DNA from: Holothuria scabra
Lineage: Eukaryota; Echinodermata; Holothuroidea; Aspidochirotida; Holothuriidae
Direction: 5' to 3'
DNA length: 64,000 bases
Assembly (NCBI GenBank): GCA_037179385.1
Contig: CM074185.1
Coordinates: 10,638,422 to 10,702,421, forward strand
Position numbers and translations under genes: made by a program. The notes under the pieces were generated by a model. The model searched no databases, was not told the DNA's origin, and saw only the letters and a list, made by a program, of their open reading frames with translations. Below are positions 1 to 13,441 of this stretch, one piece after another (positions within the stretch are counted from its first letter, which is position 1; every line of letters begins with the position of its first letter).

Positions 1-1510
1 CCCATATTTTCGCGGGAAAACTACAAAACGGAATTGATAGCATGCTGATGAATTTTACTTTATTGTGACTCTTGAATAAATTCAATTTATGTTGATAAAA
101 TTGTGTGACTTCCCGAACTTCCGACTGCATATGATTTTACTTTGAAAAAATGTAACATTACAAGGTGTGTTTAAACGAATTTTCAAGCAGACTTATGGGA
201 AGACATTCTCACCCTGGATCGTTACAGTATCGTAAAACAATTTAACCGATTTTCATAACCATTGCCTGTATTTGGCTCTAGAGCAGGATAGATGGCTAAA
301 CTTTGGGGCACCTGAACACCCTCCTGTCTGTCCGTTGAATTGATTTGGCAATTGAAAACGCTACAACATTTTGTAACCTTTTCCCGCGAATATTTTACCA
401 TTTGGGGCAATTTTTGCGAGACTACAGTATGAAGTGGGAATGATGAAAACGTTTTTCTCACATTCTACCCAAATGTGTCGAAGATCGTTGTTGTTTTCCG
501 TGAAAATTACACTTGAAATAAAGCGTTTTCAGTTTTTCGACAAAGATTTGAAGCTTTTAGAAAATAATCGGCCATTTCGGACATTGTTTTCACAAGATTT
601 AAAAACAGGCTTAAGAATGATTGTTTTTTAAGCAACGGGCTACCCAAATGTATCACGATACTTTATCTGTTTGATTTTTCGTAACTATGTTACCCTTGCT
701 ATGGTACTTTTCCATTTTCGGGCAAATGCTTCAAAGAATCTGGATTTTCGACAATTTCGGGCATTGTGTTGTGACTATTTGTGAAGTAACAGTCACGAAA
801 ACTAGCTTTTGCCCTGCCCGAAGGTGTAGCGATTTTTTGGAATCTTTATTTGTTTTTTCATGAAAATTTTATTTCGACTATAAGACGTTTCTTTCCTTTT
901 TTCGAGCATATCTTTTTTAAGATTTCGGCCACATTTGGGAATTTTTTGAAAAAAAATCCTTTTTTTTTCAAAATTAAAGGGCTGTCCGATTTTTTTTTCC
1001 AAATTCCTGATCGAATTTAGATTTTGCAGAAATATGGGGCGGTCTTCCCCCCCTGCCCCGTCTCGTTCGCCACTAGGTTAGTCCACTCCACCCAAGAGCT
1101 AAGTGAGGTCCTGTGAGGTAATAGTGGTAAGGCTGCGCCCCTGTGAGCTACGTTGACCCAACATGGGTTTGGTCGTGCACTGGTTAAAGACTGGCAGTAA
1201 TGGCCATGCAAAGTGCAAATTCCTTCCGACTATATTTGACTCAAATATTCTACCCACCACACCAAGTATGATTTTGGAACAAGTTTGTGCATCCCCAGGA
1301 ACTGAAAAAAAAATAAATCCCCACAGGAGATACAAACAGGCCAGATGCTAGGAACACACTTTATATCCACACCAAGGTAGCCAATTTCAGCCACTCCAAA
1401 ACTGCTACAACATTATCCATCCAGAAACCCGACGAATAAAAAGTCAAGAGATTCCGAAGATGTGAAGCTCGACACAGTGTACCTATATTTATTCCGAAAT
1501 TCAGAGTGTG
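1..1510 (+). repeat. Dispersed repeat, copy 1 (relative at 35.44-36.48 kb)
   Basis: Blocks along this stretch recur in the same order and orientation at about 35,475-36,480. They share a start beginning cccatattttcgcggg, the word gtgcatccccagga, and the phrases on corresponding lines around 1,280-1,480. No coding capacity is convincing. I call it a non-coding interspersed repeat of roughly 1.0-1.5 kb; its true left end may lie outside the window. Short open frames in it (for example 1,099-1,335) are not genes. Confidence 0.6.
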
Positions 1511-2689
1511 CAACAATTGCAGAATACCCAACTGCGTGAATCTATCGCAAGTATATCTATGTCATAGTAGCCAGGTAGCCCGGATTGAATATTATCATTG
1601 GCCAGCATGAATATAATTTTTTTTGCCCAAGTCGCCAATGGGGGGTGTAATGGGGGCTGGGCGATTCAGTGAGGGGCTCCAGACCCCAAGCCCCAACCCC
1701 CCGTAGCTACTCCACTGGGACTGCATAATGAGTGTTGTACAAAGACATTTAGTTCATGAGAGAATGAGAGAAGCAGACAGATGCAAAGGATAGGAAAGAA
1801 AGAGCACATCAACTAGAAATGAAAAAGCTTTCCGTGAAACAGAAACCTTGAAAAATCCATATTCAAATATCAAAAGTGTGAAAAGTGTGAAGAAAGTAAC
1901 AGCCCCGAAACTGCCACTGTTCAATGTTTCTCCCCCCGCTTTTTCTGCCGTCGGCAGTTTGGCCTGCTTTTCATTGTTATTATATTGCTGAAAATACTGG
2001 GCCTCTCTGGTGATTAGCCCCCCTCCCCCACTTAAGAATTCTCTCCGCGGTCCCTGACAGATGTACCAACATAGATGCAGACATTCAGTATCTTCATTGT
2101 ACTGGTCGCATAGAGGCGAGTAAGTCTTCGCCCGTGATACGTCTATGTCGTGCTTACAGCGACTCAAAGTTTACAATTCCAGCTAAAGCGCATAATATCA
2201 CTTCTCAAAATCAATTGAGAATCTATAAGTTCTACCTGATTTTGGATCACCGCATAATGTTCGCCGTTGAAATGTTAGTAGTAAAGTAAGGAGGTGTTAA
2301 GAAACCGTAAGTGGAGAAGATTTTGACAGACGTTCCTTCAACTTTAGACACGAATTGAGACGAGGTTTTAGGTCCGGTTTCTAACCAATTGGTTAGACAC
2401 GATGGGAAAGTAACTGCCCATTGTATGAAAAGTTTAAAATATAGTAAATTTAGAATAGAGGTTTTTTATATGACGTCATTATACTCCTGGCGGCCATGTT
2501 CGAGTGCTGGTAACTACGTAGTAGACCGCACTCAACGCGCTTTATCGATGAATGTGTTTACATTGCGCATAGCACAGTGCCCACTGTGCAGTGCGTTCAG
2601 CACAAAGCCAAGTGTAATTGACATGATTGTCCTCCATCGTAACGGATCCGTAACCAGTCGCGGTTGTAGGGACATTACTTTGGGGTGGC
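1511..2689. other. Intergenic, no gene seen
   Basis: No recognisable protein, RNA gene or splice-supported exon. A G/C-rich run at about 1,640-1,710 looks like the low-complexity tail of an interspersed repeat. Confidence 0.5.
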
Positions 2690-2815
2690 TAATTCACGTT
2701 TTACCATCTAAGCGGAGCGCCACCATCAGTTGGCGCATGGCGTACCAAGAAAATTTTTACCAAAAAAGACTCCCAGATTGCAGGAAATGGCACTTGTCAG
2801 GCCTTCCTAAGCGCA
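2690..2815 (+). repeat. GTTGGCGC-family short repeat, copy 1
   Basis: Contains the family hallmark, a gcgccac ... gttggcgc inverted pair followed by gcgtac-aagaaaattt and then cccaga...tggca. Related copies occur at about 34,755, 35,110, 35,295 and 62,450. A 210-codon open frame (2,389-3,021) runs through it and is probably fortuitous. Confidence 0.6.
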
Positions 2816-3121
2816 TCCAAACATTCTTTATTATGAGATCTCGTGTTCCAAAAACGTACTCTTCCGAAAATAATGATAAATCAGAAAATTTTATTTTGTT
2901 AAATTGTTGCAGGCCCGGAAAATTGGGGCTTAATTCGTTCACGTTTCCTTTCACGGTGTTCTCTCTTCGCATTGTTTGCTTTCAAACTCAGTCTTTCCAC
3001 TGGGCTGGGCTGAGGTCATAAGATTTTCAAACTGTTTTGCTGTCTTGGCAGCAGAAATGAACTCTTAAGCTACGTTTACACTTGTATGGCAACAGTAACG
3101 GCAACGGAAAAAATTTTACTC

Positions 3122-3485
3122 TTAAAGGGGCTCATTGGGTTGATATCGATAACTTAATGAGAGTGTTAAAGGGTCACTACAACATTACAATGCTTATAGA
3201 TAGCATTATAAGTCAAGTTTCATATCTAATAATTACGGGAAAAGCTAAAATTTTGAATTTTGTAATGTCCTGGCTTGTAACGGTTTGTGCACAATTTGAA
3301 AAAGTGTCTGGTCACGAATTTTTGAAAACCGAATTGAACCGTTAAGTAACTCATAAAACAGTTATTTCTGTATAGGATTTGGAGATTGTCTAAGATTGAC
3401 CATTTGTCATTGATATGTGAAGAAAACTGAACGGGTTTGGAAAAATTTGTGGAATTTCATTAACCAACTCAATGAGCCGCTTTAA
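3122..3485 (+). mobile_element. TTAA-bounded MITE, copy A
   Basis: A 364-bp element with TTAA at both ends (3,122-3,125 and 3,482-3,485). Its roughly 20-nt terminal inverted repeats read AGGGGCTCATTGGGTTG at the left and the complement with two changes at the right. An inverted full copy lies at 54,176-54,543 and a decayed copy at about 13,155-13,441. It has no coding capacity, so it is a non-autonomous DNA transposon. TTAA target duplications are known for piggyBac and Kolobok; the purine-rich terminus leans to Kolobok, but this is inference. Confidence 0.8.
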
Positions 3486-6400
3486 GACGCATGCAATTCT
3501 TCAGTAAACATTACACTATTAGATAATATATCATTATTTTTGGTTCAATATTGATTCGGTGACAATTTGAATAAAAGATTTCTGTGGATTTCTTGAAAAT
3601 CACGAAAAATGTTTGAGACTTAACACCGGAAAAATAAGACTAGACGACGTTCCTTTTTAAAAGCTATGTTTTATTCGTCGTTCGATTACACAGTAATCGA
3701 ATTTATAGTTTTATAATTAGTTTTACGTGACATGGGTAGAAATTTATTCCGTCACGAGTGTTTTTAAATACTGAGCCCATATTTTTTTCTTTGTAATTGC
3801 AAGTATGGTGTATAGTACTTGTAGTCTAACAATGGTTATGTGAATAATAGGGTATAGACTAAATGCATCCGCCGGTATTTTTATGGTAGCGGTACCACAT
3901 ATTATAGGGATAATCAAGTGAGGAATTAGGTTTTGAAAATTAAAAATTGTCAGTCTTACGTTGTTATATGTTTTACATGCCACATTGGACATATGGGGAG
4001 GCAAGCGAGTGAGTGAATGGGAGGACCGTGAAGGGGACTTGGGCACGCTGCCTACCCATTCCAGATTTATTTCCCGGCTCCGGGTTCCCCCTCCCAAAAA
4101 TTGGCTATTTTTGGCGTCCCCTTGTGTAATCTAACATATTAATGTAATGTTTAAACAGTTTTACACTTAAACGTTTAAGCGACAATGAAATGGAAACAAC
4201 AAATAAACGAAGAAATACTTTAAACTGGTCTACTTGGTTTAGAAAAGACGGCGTCCTTTCTTTGAGAACTCGTTGAAAACTTCCTCCGGGTTTTGAAGCA
4301 TCTCACTGGTATTGCCTTGTTCTATTGCCAGTCCGCATAAGTTTTCTAAGAGTCTCTGAGCACGGTTGCGTAGGCCTTTACGCATATGTTCTTCCCGTGT
4401 GGGAATACAATGTACAGATAGGCTTATAGCTCTGCAGTACGAGTGCAAAGAGCGCACTTCTGTTATGCGTTGTTGTTACGTTGATTGATTGCATGTGTGT
4501 CCGATGTCACATTAGACCAACTTGAGACATCGAGTGTAAAATTAACTCCGGTAATTGGCAACATGCCTCTACATGAATAAAATATATTTTGCAATGCCAT
4601 GAAACAAACCTCTCGACTCCATGTAGTACCATGAACAATATTTTAAAAGCGTGTTTTTGTCTTTATTACTAATAGTAAACATAAATCATTCGTCCATTTG
4701 GGGGGGGGGGGGGGCTAGCGTAGAACAGCCCCTGTCCGTAACGTAATAGCAAGGCCTCTATTAGAACAAAACTCATCTCCAAAATGTGAACTTCGGCTCT
4801 TCTTTATTTGTTTTTAAAGCAATGTGTACATGTGGGTTTTTTTTTTTTTTTTTTTTTTTTTTGTTACATCTCTCTTCAGTACCAATTTCATTTTTACACA
4901 TTTAGCCAATGGAAAAAGTTTGCCCTCACCCTCAGAAAGGCTTTCTCCCCCTTCATTGACTTGTCTGGGTAGATGCTTGAATGAAGTGGAAATATGATAT
5001 CTCATGATAGAAATGGCAGCCACTTTCCTATTTTTGGTTTAAAGAATTACAATGTTGATAGGAAGAACTCTACTGTGTTTGTGGGATGTCAAAAGTCTTT
5101 TGACGTCATCAGAACTGCTTAACCTCCTAACTGGCTTATAAACACCACTCGACTCAGAGCCATATCATGATGAAGCTTTCCCTCTTACATTTTGTTACAT
5201 CCTCCTTCTCTGTCTGATTAATTCTTATCGCTTCAGGTAGGAAATGAAGCTCACTTTATGCAGACTTGATATAGTCAAATTTCACATCTGATTAATTGAT
5301 TGACGGTAACATGTACTATGAAATACACACAAATTTAAGTATAATTTGGGGTTAGCTAACAGGCCATGCAACCATGTGTTAATTACTTTTCACTAAGTGT
5401 GAACACAATGAAAGCTCATTTGAGAGCACAGATCATGTAACAAACTCAGATACCAGTTACACCCAGCACCACATTTGATTTATGTTGCATTTCACAGCAT
5501 GATTGTTTTTGATGAAAATAAGAGAGGGGTTATATTAGGGTCATCAGAGGTTTCGAAGCAAACTGTACCAACAAATTCCCAAGATCGTCTGCTGGGCTAA
5601 CCAAAAAACAAAAGTGAGCATGCCAATAACTCCAAACATCCGCCTCTTGGTCATCACAATACAAAGCGAAAGATTTTAGATTTCAGATCACCACTAATCA
5701 AAAACTAATTTTCCCTGGACTTCCTTTTTTCGGCAAGGAATTACTAAGCCTTTTGGCTTTCTGGTAAACTTGTTACTTTGAATTGCAAAATTCTTTTCCG
5801 GCAAGTTCTACCAGCTTCTACCACTTTATGGTTAAAGTTTTTCCACCAAAAGTTTCTAAATATTCTTTTCGCTCTAAGATTGTGGAATTCATCTCCTTCA
5901 CATATTGCTAAGAATAAACAAAAAAAATTACCGTGACAATTTGGAAAATTCTTATTAGTAGCAATCACTGTCGAATTACAAGATTCTTAGAATTTCCTAA
6001 ATTTCAAAGAGGTAACATGCGACTAAAAGCCAAGAAAGCTTATAATGCTGATTTCCCCCCCCCCCCCCTCGATAACTGGCAATGAAAGTCCAGGATCTGA
6101 AAGCATCAGGATGTTTACTGACGTTTTAAAGTAATTTCTTTGTAAACAAACCATTAACATTTGTTTTGATACTGTAACTTCTTTAATTTCCAACTACAGG
6201 ATTTGGATGATCACTGAAATGTCAATATAAGTTCTCAAAAATTGGACGTGGTTGACCATTGCATAATTGTTTTTCTTCTTTTTTTTTTATTTCATTTTGA
6301 TTTTCCAATTCCATTTTAATTTTTGTCAAGATAAAATCCTCTAACCTTATTTAGGAAAAAAATTGTCCCAAAAAGTCTGATGAAATGAAGTTGAAAAAAT

Positions 6401-9278
6401 GAAAGCAACCCATATGCACGTAAAATCCATTTCACAAGCGACTGATAAATGAGTGATGCTTCCTATTAGCTGTAATACAGATGTCAAATGTGATAAGTAA
6501 TGAAAGGGCAATGATAAATTCACCCTTTCTCCGGTTTGCAACGGGTAAGCCAAGAGGGACTTCCCATAAAAACACCCGGAATATAACTTGTTTGCAGCGG
6601 TGATGTGTGCATATTCCAAGTAGTTCCTTGGAAATTGGAAATGTTCTTTGGACCCTTCATACTGACCAACTTTAGATATGTAGATATGGGAATTTTTCTT
6701 TAGCTATTTCTTAAACGATTGAGACGGCAGCTATCTTTAATCGAGTTTCAATGACTTTTCTTTGCGATGTTGTTCAAAATGAAACTTAAGAGGTCATTGT
6801 CTTTATGTCCGGTTGCAAAAGAATAGCAGCACAAGGGCATTATTCATGATACCAAAATGTTACCGATAGCAATGGAATCGCCGTTATCTTAGAAATAATT
6901 TCACTTCTTTATCTGCCTCACTGCTGGCATGTATTGATGTAATGATGCAGTATTATTACACAGACTCTAAGGGGTAATGAGGAAGTTGAGACACTTTGGC
7001 AAGGACACACATTGAACAGATGGAATTGGCAAATTTTCAATGTTTTTAACTAATCTTACTTAGAAAAAGTGTAAGCTACATACATTTTATTTTCCAAAGG
7101 CCCTCCCAAATGATTGGAAAATGGGCCGTAAAACTCTATCTTACCTAACCCTCCCAGAACTCAAAGGATATATCCACTGATTTGTTCGAAATGTAGCCAA
7201 TGCTACCATAGGCGTATGGGCTCTTCTCTTAAAAGCTGGGTTAGACCTAACCTGCCCCCAAAATAATAAATTTTACCAGAATTTTCACAAACGACGGCAT
7301 ATTTACGTGATCGAAGAATCAAATGTGATGACATGAGGTTTGGGTTAACCTAATTCAACAATTTATTGGGATGTTTTTCAACCACATTTGTTGGTGAAAA
7401 CAAAAACTGTCAGAGAAGGGTTTTTATTAGTTGGCGCGCAAACCCGGATAATCGAAAATGGCTTTTTGTTTAAAAAATATAAGCATTTGTCTTTTGAAAA
7501 GTTGCACCTCTGCTCTAGAGCATTCTGACGGGGCATAATTTTTCCTTCCCTCCGACTCATACGCCTATTTAGACTACAGAGGAACATTTTTCCCAACTTA
7601 CGTATTTACAGCTACTGATATATTCCTTATCCCTGTAGTAGGATTACTACAGTTTGCATGGGTCAATTTTAATTTTCCATAGTATTTCGTAAATTAATCA
7701 TTTAAATTTTCGTGCCTCCGCACAAATGGAGCATTCCTAAATATATATAACAGATTTCAAAGTTTTTCCCCTCATAGCACCATTTTACATCTAAAGCACA
7801 CTTTGGAAAAATTTCTCACCCTCTCCTTAGATCCTCCGCACCATAACGGTGCTCAATAGGCCTAACCGGAACCTTGCTTCAACATTAGTTTTTTAGCCTT
7901 TCGCTCTCGAAACCAATCGCAGCCCATGACGTTGGTATATTTTGAATATCACAATGAGTCACATAAGAACAGAAGAGTATTTGGTGCTTGGTTTTTCCTG
8001 CTCAAAGAGCTGTTGGGACCATGGTGTGTTGAATTTTTAGCCGCAGCCTCTAACCTTCTAGGTTAATCTTGCAGCGCCGACGCCCTGTTCCAGTTGTTTG
8101 TCCCTAACAACTATTGCGGAACACGGGTACATCATGCTCGGGAAAATAATTGATCCTACCCGTCATGAGAAGTTCTTTCTTAATTGAAGATTTAATTAAG
8201 CGGTAAAGACAATGAGAAGGGCCCCTTGCACTGCGGTTTGATACGCGTGTTGGTCTTCCTATAAGTCATTGGCGTCAAGGGCCTCATATCATGTGCTTCT
8301 TTGTCAGTTTTGTGGCAGAGACTTTACTACAGCAAAAATGAAATATTTCAAAACAAGATGATCGTCACATCTTACCCTCGGCAATGATGAAATTGGTATG
8401 CTGTATTACTGAATCAATGTCAACATAAGCAAATGGTGTATGTATCTCCCTTTGTAAAAGTTGTCGTTCCTGTTCTGGTAAATCACTTTAAAACAAGTTT
8501 CCATGTTGAATTCTCGTCTGATTAATCACCAACTTCTCCACCAAAATGATCGTATCGATTTAATGGGTTTTGACGGATCAAGATCCATGCAATTACCAAA
8601 CACTTATGCAAGATGTCTTCAAATCTGGTATACTGAGATTTCCAAAAGCTCCATAATTGACTGAGGTGTTTTATTATTGTAAGTTAAGAGAAGCCTCAAG
8701 CAACTTTATAAACAGACGTAGGCTACTTCCTGTTCCCGGTTTCCTTATTGCTTTTGTAATTTATTTAAACTGTACGTATGTTACGAAAACAGAACATCGC
8801 GGATTTCCATCAAAACATGCTAACTGGAACGGTAATGTGTTGTTTTTGTGTAAATAGCTCTGCCATCTCCCAAGCCCAGAATTCTTTACTGGGAAGACCG
8901 AAAGTTCCAAGGGTATTGGTGTGAAAAGGTCACTGAGCAAAACAGAAGCAAGACAAAGTAACGTATAAGAGGCTCTCCAAGGTCAATGATCCAGTGAGTT
9001 TCATATTTACTGACTGAGTATTACTTTTCCAATAAACAAGTATTTCTTTTGAACATGAGGAGGACAAATTTGATACTTTTTATTCATTAAGCTTTATTCA
9101 GTTTATTCGTATTTCATTTTGAGTGTACTACCTGAAACTGATTTGTTACATCGGTACGTTTCACTACCTGGTCATATTGATTGATAAAAATCAAATCAAT
9201 CAATCAAAATCAAATCAATGGTTCGGAACCTGTCAACTGCGAAACTTTGAAAGCAAATAAAACAGATCTGTTTACTGT
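3486..9278. other. Intergenic, no gene seen
   Basis: No supported gene. Visible low-complexity tracts are poly-G near 4,700, poly-T near 4,838-4,862 and poly-C near 6,054-6,069. Open frames here are short and have no recognisable domains or paired splice sites. Confidence 0.5.
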
Positions 9279-9530
9279 GTGTTCATAAAAGCACGGGCGT
9301 TTGTTGGAGTCGAACCTATTGAAACAGGAGTCACCGTCGAACCTATTGAGACAGAAGTCACATTACTTCCAAGACACAAACAAATTTCGAAGGTACATCC
9401 ATTAACCCTAGATGTTTACGCAGTACTTTTCCACAGAAAAGACCATGTCCCCTTCACGCAAATTCGAGTAAATATTGACGTTACTGCAGAAAACACACTA
9501 ATAGCCCAGAAAGTTCAGAAAAGTGAATGA
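9279..9530 (+). other. Open frame with internal duplication, unrecognised
   Basis: An 84-codon frame with fairly even composition. It contains a short internal duplication, VEPIETGVT followed by VEPIETEVT, encoded by a repeated segment of about 27 nt (near 9,306-9,360). I recognise no domain and see no strong splice acceptor, so it may be an exon, a decayed repeat or chance. I do not call it a gene. Confidence 0.15.
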
Positions 9531-10870
9531 TCCGTTTGAAAATGCGATCCAATATTGACGGGTTTTTTTTTTTTTTTTACGTAAGGAACCAAAGTAGGGT
9601 GACGTCGTAACCAGACTGGGTGAACAGATCCCAAAGGGAGCTTAGTGGGTTACGTAGGTTTTTGAAACTGAAAAGCTTAATATCATAGATTACGTCACTG
9701 AACCAAACCACACAAACAGCAAGGATGTCATTTTTAGAGACTTTCATTGGCATTTTCTGAGTGTGAAGGAGTTACTAATAACATAAAAAAGGTTCAAAAT
9801 CTCTGTTAGTTCGTATAATTTCAATGAGGGTTTATAGCACGAGTCTTTTTTTTTTTCTCGAGCTGACTGTTTTATGTTATAAACAGTATTATTGAGTCTA
9901 AGAAATAATCATCGTCAAACAGTCAAGACAGCACCACAATACGACCGAGGATACGCTATCCCGTGGCGTCCCTACAATATTTCCATCGTCACCACATTTG
10001 TGCATGGCTCTCATTTTTCAATTGTCTAAGAGGCATCCCAAGTAGCAGAAACACCGGTTGAGAATCTCTAAACGATATGGTACCACTCTCACTGGTCGTT
10101 AAGTGTGTTGGAAAGGGGCAATGATTTTCGGGACATTATTCATTTTAAAAGTAATGATTTGGACTTTGGGGCAACTGTTTTAACTTATGCGTTGTTATAA
10201 ATGTTAAAATTTGAGAATGATCTGTTGCATTGACTTGAATTTATCAGAAATTACGTGATTCAATCTAAGAAGCTAAGAAGCAGAGACTGTCCTCCCAAAG
10301 CATATGTCCCGTAGTGGTGCAGCTAAGCGGTACAGTACGCAAAATGCACAGAAATTATGGGGATTCAAAAAGTGAAGGAGGGCAATAAAAGGCGAAAAGA
10401 GGAAAAAAGATGATGGGGTTACGTTTGAGGAGTACTTGGAAAATATTGGCTTTACAAGATCTCCCTAAAACTGCACCAACTAACAATTACTGTTGATAGA
10501 AAAAGGTGACTTCCACTGTCAGTGGTGTTGAAACGTTTTCATTAAGATTCCAGTGGATTACATCATAACGTATGTAAATGGTAGGTACGTCATAACGTGT
10601 GTCGGATGCACCGACGTTAATTACGGATTCTTCAATTTCATCCACCTAAACGAATGCTCTCGTAAGGTATGTCCTCGTTGTTCTGTAACCAACGGATAAA
10701 TTGGCCTCGATAAATAGAGTGCTTTCAGTGACGTCACAAGCCCCGCCCCTTTTGACGGGCAAAAGCTTTTGTAGTTTGCTACATTAGAGAGTTCCGCCCT
10801 CTGAACGGTGGACATGTTTCCTCCTACCTGGATTCCCGAATGTAGCAGTGCAGTGAAATATATTTACGGT
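9531..10870. other. Intergenic, no gene seen
   Basis: Holds a poly-T run near 9,560-9,578 and otherwise nothing I can identify. Confidence 0.5.
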
Positions 10871-10871
10871 T

Positions 10872-11690
10872 ATTCTTCAAATACTCGGCATCCACTTTCA
10901 AATGATTCTTATGGATTGATTTGTATTTCCATATAAGAACTTCCTATTCTTAAAATAGCGAAAATTAATGATTACAAACGAGCAATATTTCTTGGTATTT
11001 TCAGCAGGAAGGCACATCCTCATCTTTGCTTAGTGGGCTAACAACACCTGGTAGAAATAGGTCGAATTACTATTTGCAGTTTTCAATCTCCAAAGAGTCA
11101 GCGAAGTCATGACTCGATCGGCCAAGTCAGGACCCTATCGACCAAATCATTATGCTCAGACTTGAAGGATAGAATGTTCTCATATGTGAAGATGGAGGGC
11201 CATTTATTGTTCAGATACTCGGCATCCACTTTCAAAAGATTCTTATGGATTGATTTGTATTTTCATGCATAATGTGACCAGCATCAAATTCAGTGGTTAA
11301 ATTAGTTATCACATGAATGTCGTCTTATAAAAATCGGTTCAAATGAAGTGATGTAATGCACGAAATTAAAATTAAAAATGCATGAATAAAATAAAAAATT
11401 TGGGACAAAAACATATCAAGTTATGACTTTCTATTATATATAGAGAAAAGGCTATTAATGATTACAAACGAGCAATATTTCTTAATATTTTTAGCAGGAA
11501 GGCACATCCTCATCTTTTTCTGGACTAACAACACCTGGTAGAAATAGGTCAATTTAGTATTTGCAGTTTTCAAGAGTTTCAAGAGTCGGCCAAGTCATGA
11601 TGCTATCGGCCAAGTCATGACCCTATCAACCACGTCATGCTGCTCAGACTCATATGTGAAGATGGAGGGGTCATTTGAATTCAGTTTCTT
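10872..11690 (+). repeat. Direct tandem duplication, two units
   Basis: Unit 1 (about 10,872-11,206) and unit 2 (about 11,207-11,690) both start with atactcggcatccacttt. Both later carry taatgattacaaacgagca and aggaaggcacatcctcatct, then short sub-repeats of cggccaagtcatgac. Unit 2 has about 150 bp more (around 11,275-11,455), an insertion there or a deletion in unit 1. No coding potential is seen. Confidence 0.75.
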
Positions 11691-13154
11691 TGCTTTGTAC
11701 TACATAAATATTAAAATTTCAGACTTCAAGCACACTTTAAGAACTTCACAAGAGGACCAGAGCTAAAGAGATGTATTACATCTCTCATAATTGGTCATTT
11801 TCTTTCCATTTCCTTTTTAAAAGCATCACGTTGGTAAACGAATTCTCACATATCCATAAGTACAACTGCCCAAATGATTATCCAACTTTTTAGAAGTGTC
11901 TTTAATCAACATGCTTTTAACGGACGTAAATTTTAAGAGATATATGTGAGTATCCATAGTTATTGGATAAATTCCATATGTGTACCACATAACGAGTTTC
12001 CGTCGCCACTCCTCTGCTCATTAACCAATAGTGGATAAAATTTATCATGGGCATGCCTTTTTGAAAACAGCAAATCAATTTTCCAAGGGATCTTTTTTTC
12101 AATAAGGTCCAAAGGTTATGTTATCTTCGTAATATCACATGCAAACTTTTAAAGGTCTCATTGAACTTACATCAACAAAAACCAAATCAATTTCATATAA
12201 ACAAACGCGACGATAAACTTTTAAACTACCAGTGTTTTGTTGTCATTGAAAAATAAAAAGGCTTCTGTGAGCCGATAATCGTTATTAAAGATATCTAAAT
12301 GCTTAATAGGTCTGATAACTTCTCCTAGAAGAGTCACAAATAATAATTCTGATTTAGGAAACCACAAAATTTAGAGAGAAGTCAAGGAAACTCTGGATTG
12401 TTCTTGTAAAAGGAGTTTTCACTGCAAGTTGATTTTTTTTTTCATTTTTGGATGATTACAGTGGATACCCTCCCTCATAAATTTATCGCAGTTCACTGAT
12501 TAATTTGTTGACTGAATTGTTGTGGTATGATTTTATGATAAGTGTCTCTATTCCACTGGTTGTAAAATTTTTGTACTTGAAGTAGTAACACGGATCAGGG
12601 GAGGGTTTGAAACTGATATGCGGTTATTGAATAATAACTTTACTGTTGGTTTGGAGTTGTTAAATGGGAACGTTGTCACGAACATGCTTATTAATGTATC
12701 AGCCTGCACATTGGATGGCTGGTTGTTACTTTACCTTTTCTTGGGATAAAAAAAAAATTAAACAATGTATGGAGATTACCAAAATGGTATCGGTCGCAAT
12801 CATCCATGTATAGCACTTTTTATCAAAGAACTATTACATTTTTGCTATCACTGCTCTGTGCCTTAGCCTTTTAGACGGTCAAAAGTTCACTTTCCAGCCA
12901 GTTTTAGTTTGAAAAAGCCATGGGTGCCGGTAGATTAGAGTTGCATATAGACCTTATGCATATGATGATGTCACAGGGAAAAGTGACGCCATTCTTTGGG
13001 GGCAAAAGACCAACACCAACAAGTGCATTTAGCTGATTTGTCAACCTGCAGTCGAATACGCGCATACTCTGCTACACGTGCATGGCGAATTTTTATGCTT
13101 GGGGTCACGTGTTACATTGTTTTGCCCGAAGGATGACGTCAATGTGTCTTCAAT
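11691..13154. other. Intergenic, no gene seen
   Basis: AT-rich sequence without recognisable genes or clear repeats. Confidence 0.45.
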
Positions 13155-13441
13155 GCATCAGGTCATTTGAGCTGATATCGATAAATTATTAAGGGTGTTG
13201 GAGAGTACTACCACGAAAAAGCTTACTATAAACATGTTACGGTTGGGAACAGTTTAAAAAAGTGTCAAGAGTTTTTAAAAATTGAAGATTTCAATCGTCC
13301 ATTACTCACCTATGAAATATTTTTGCATCTAGGACGTAAAGATTGTCTGCGTTTTACAATTTTTTATTAGCCTGTGAAGAAAACTTTTAGGTTAGGAAAA
13401 ACCTGGTGAATATCACGAACCAATCCAAAGTACCACTTTAA
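13155..13441 (+). mobile_element. TTAA-type MITE, copy C (decayed)
   Basis: Shares the order of words with the MITE at 3,122-3,485: gctgatatcgataa, an aaaaagtgtc block, a gattgtct block, gtgaagaaaac, and a closing accactttaag. It is shorter and diverged, and its left TTAA is no longer evident. Confidence 0.55.

Noticed and set aside
2389..3021. 210-codon open frame
   Set aside because: Runs through a dispersed short repeat, has no recognisable domain and no splice or codon support.
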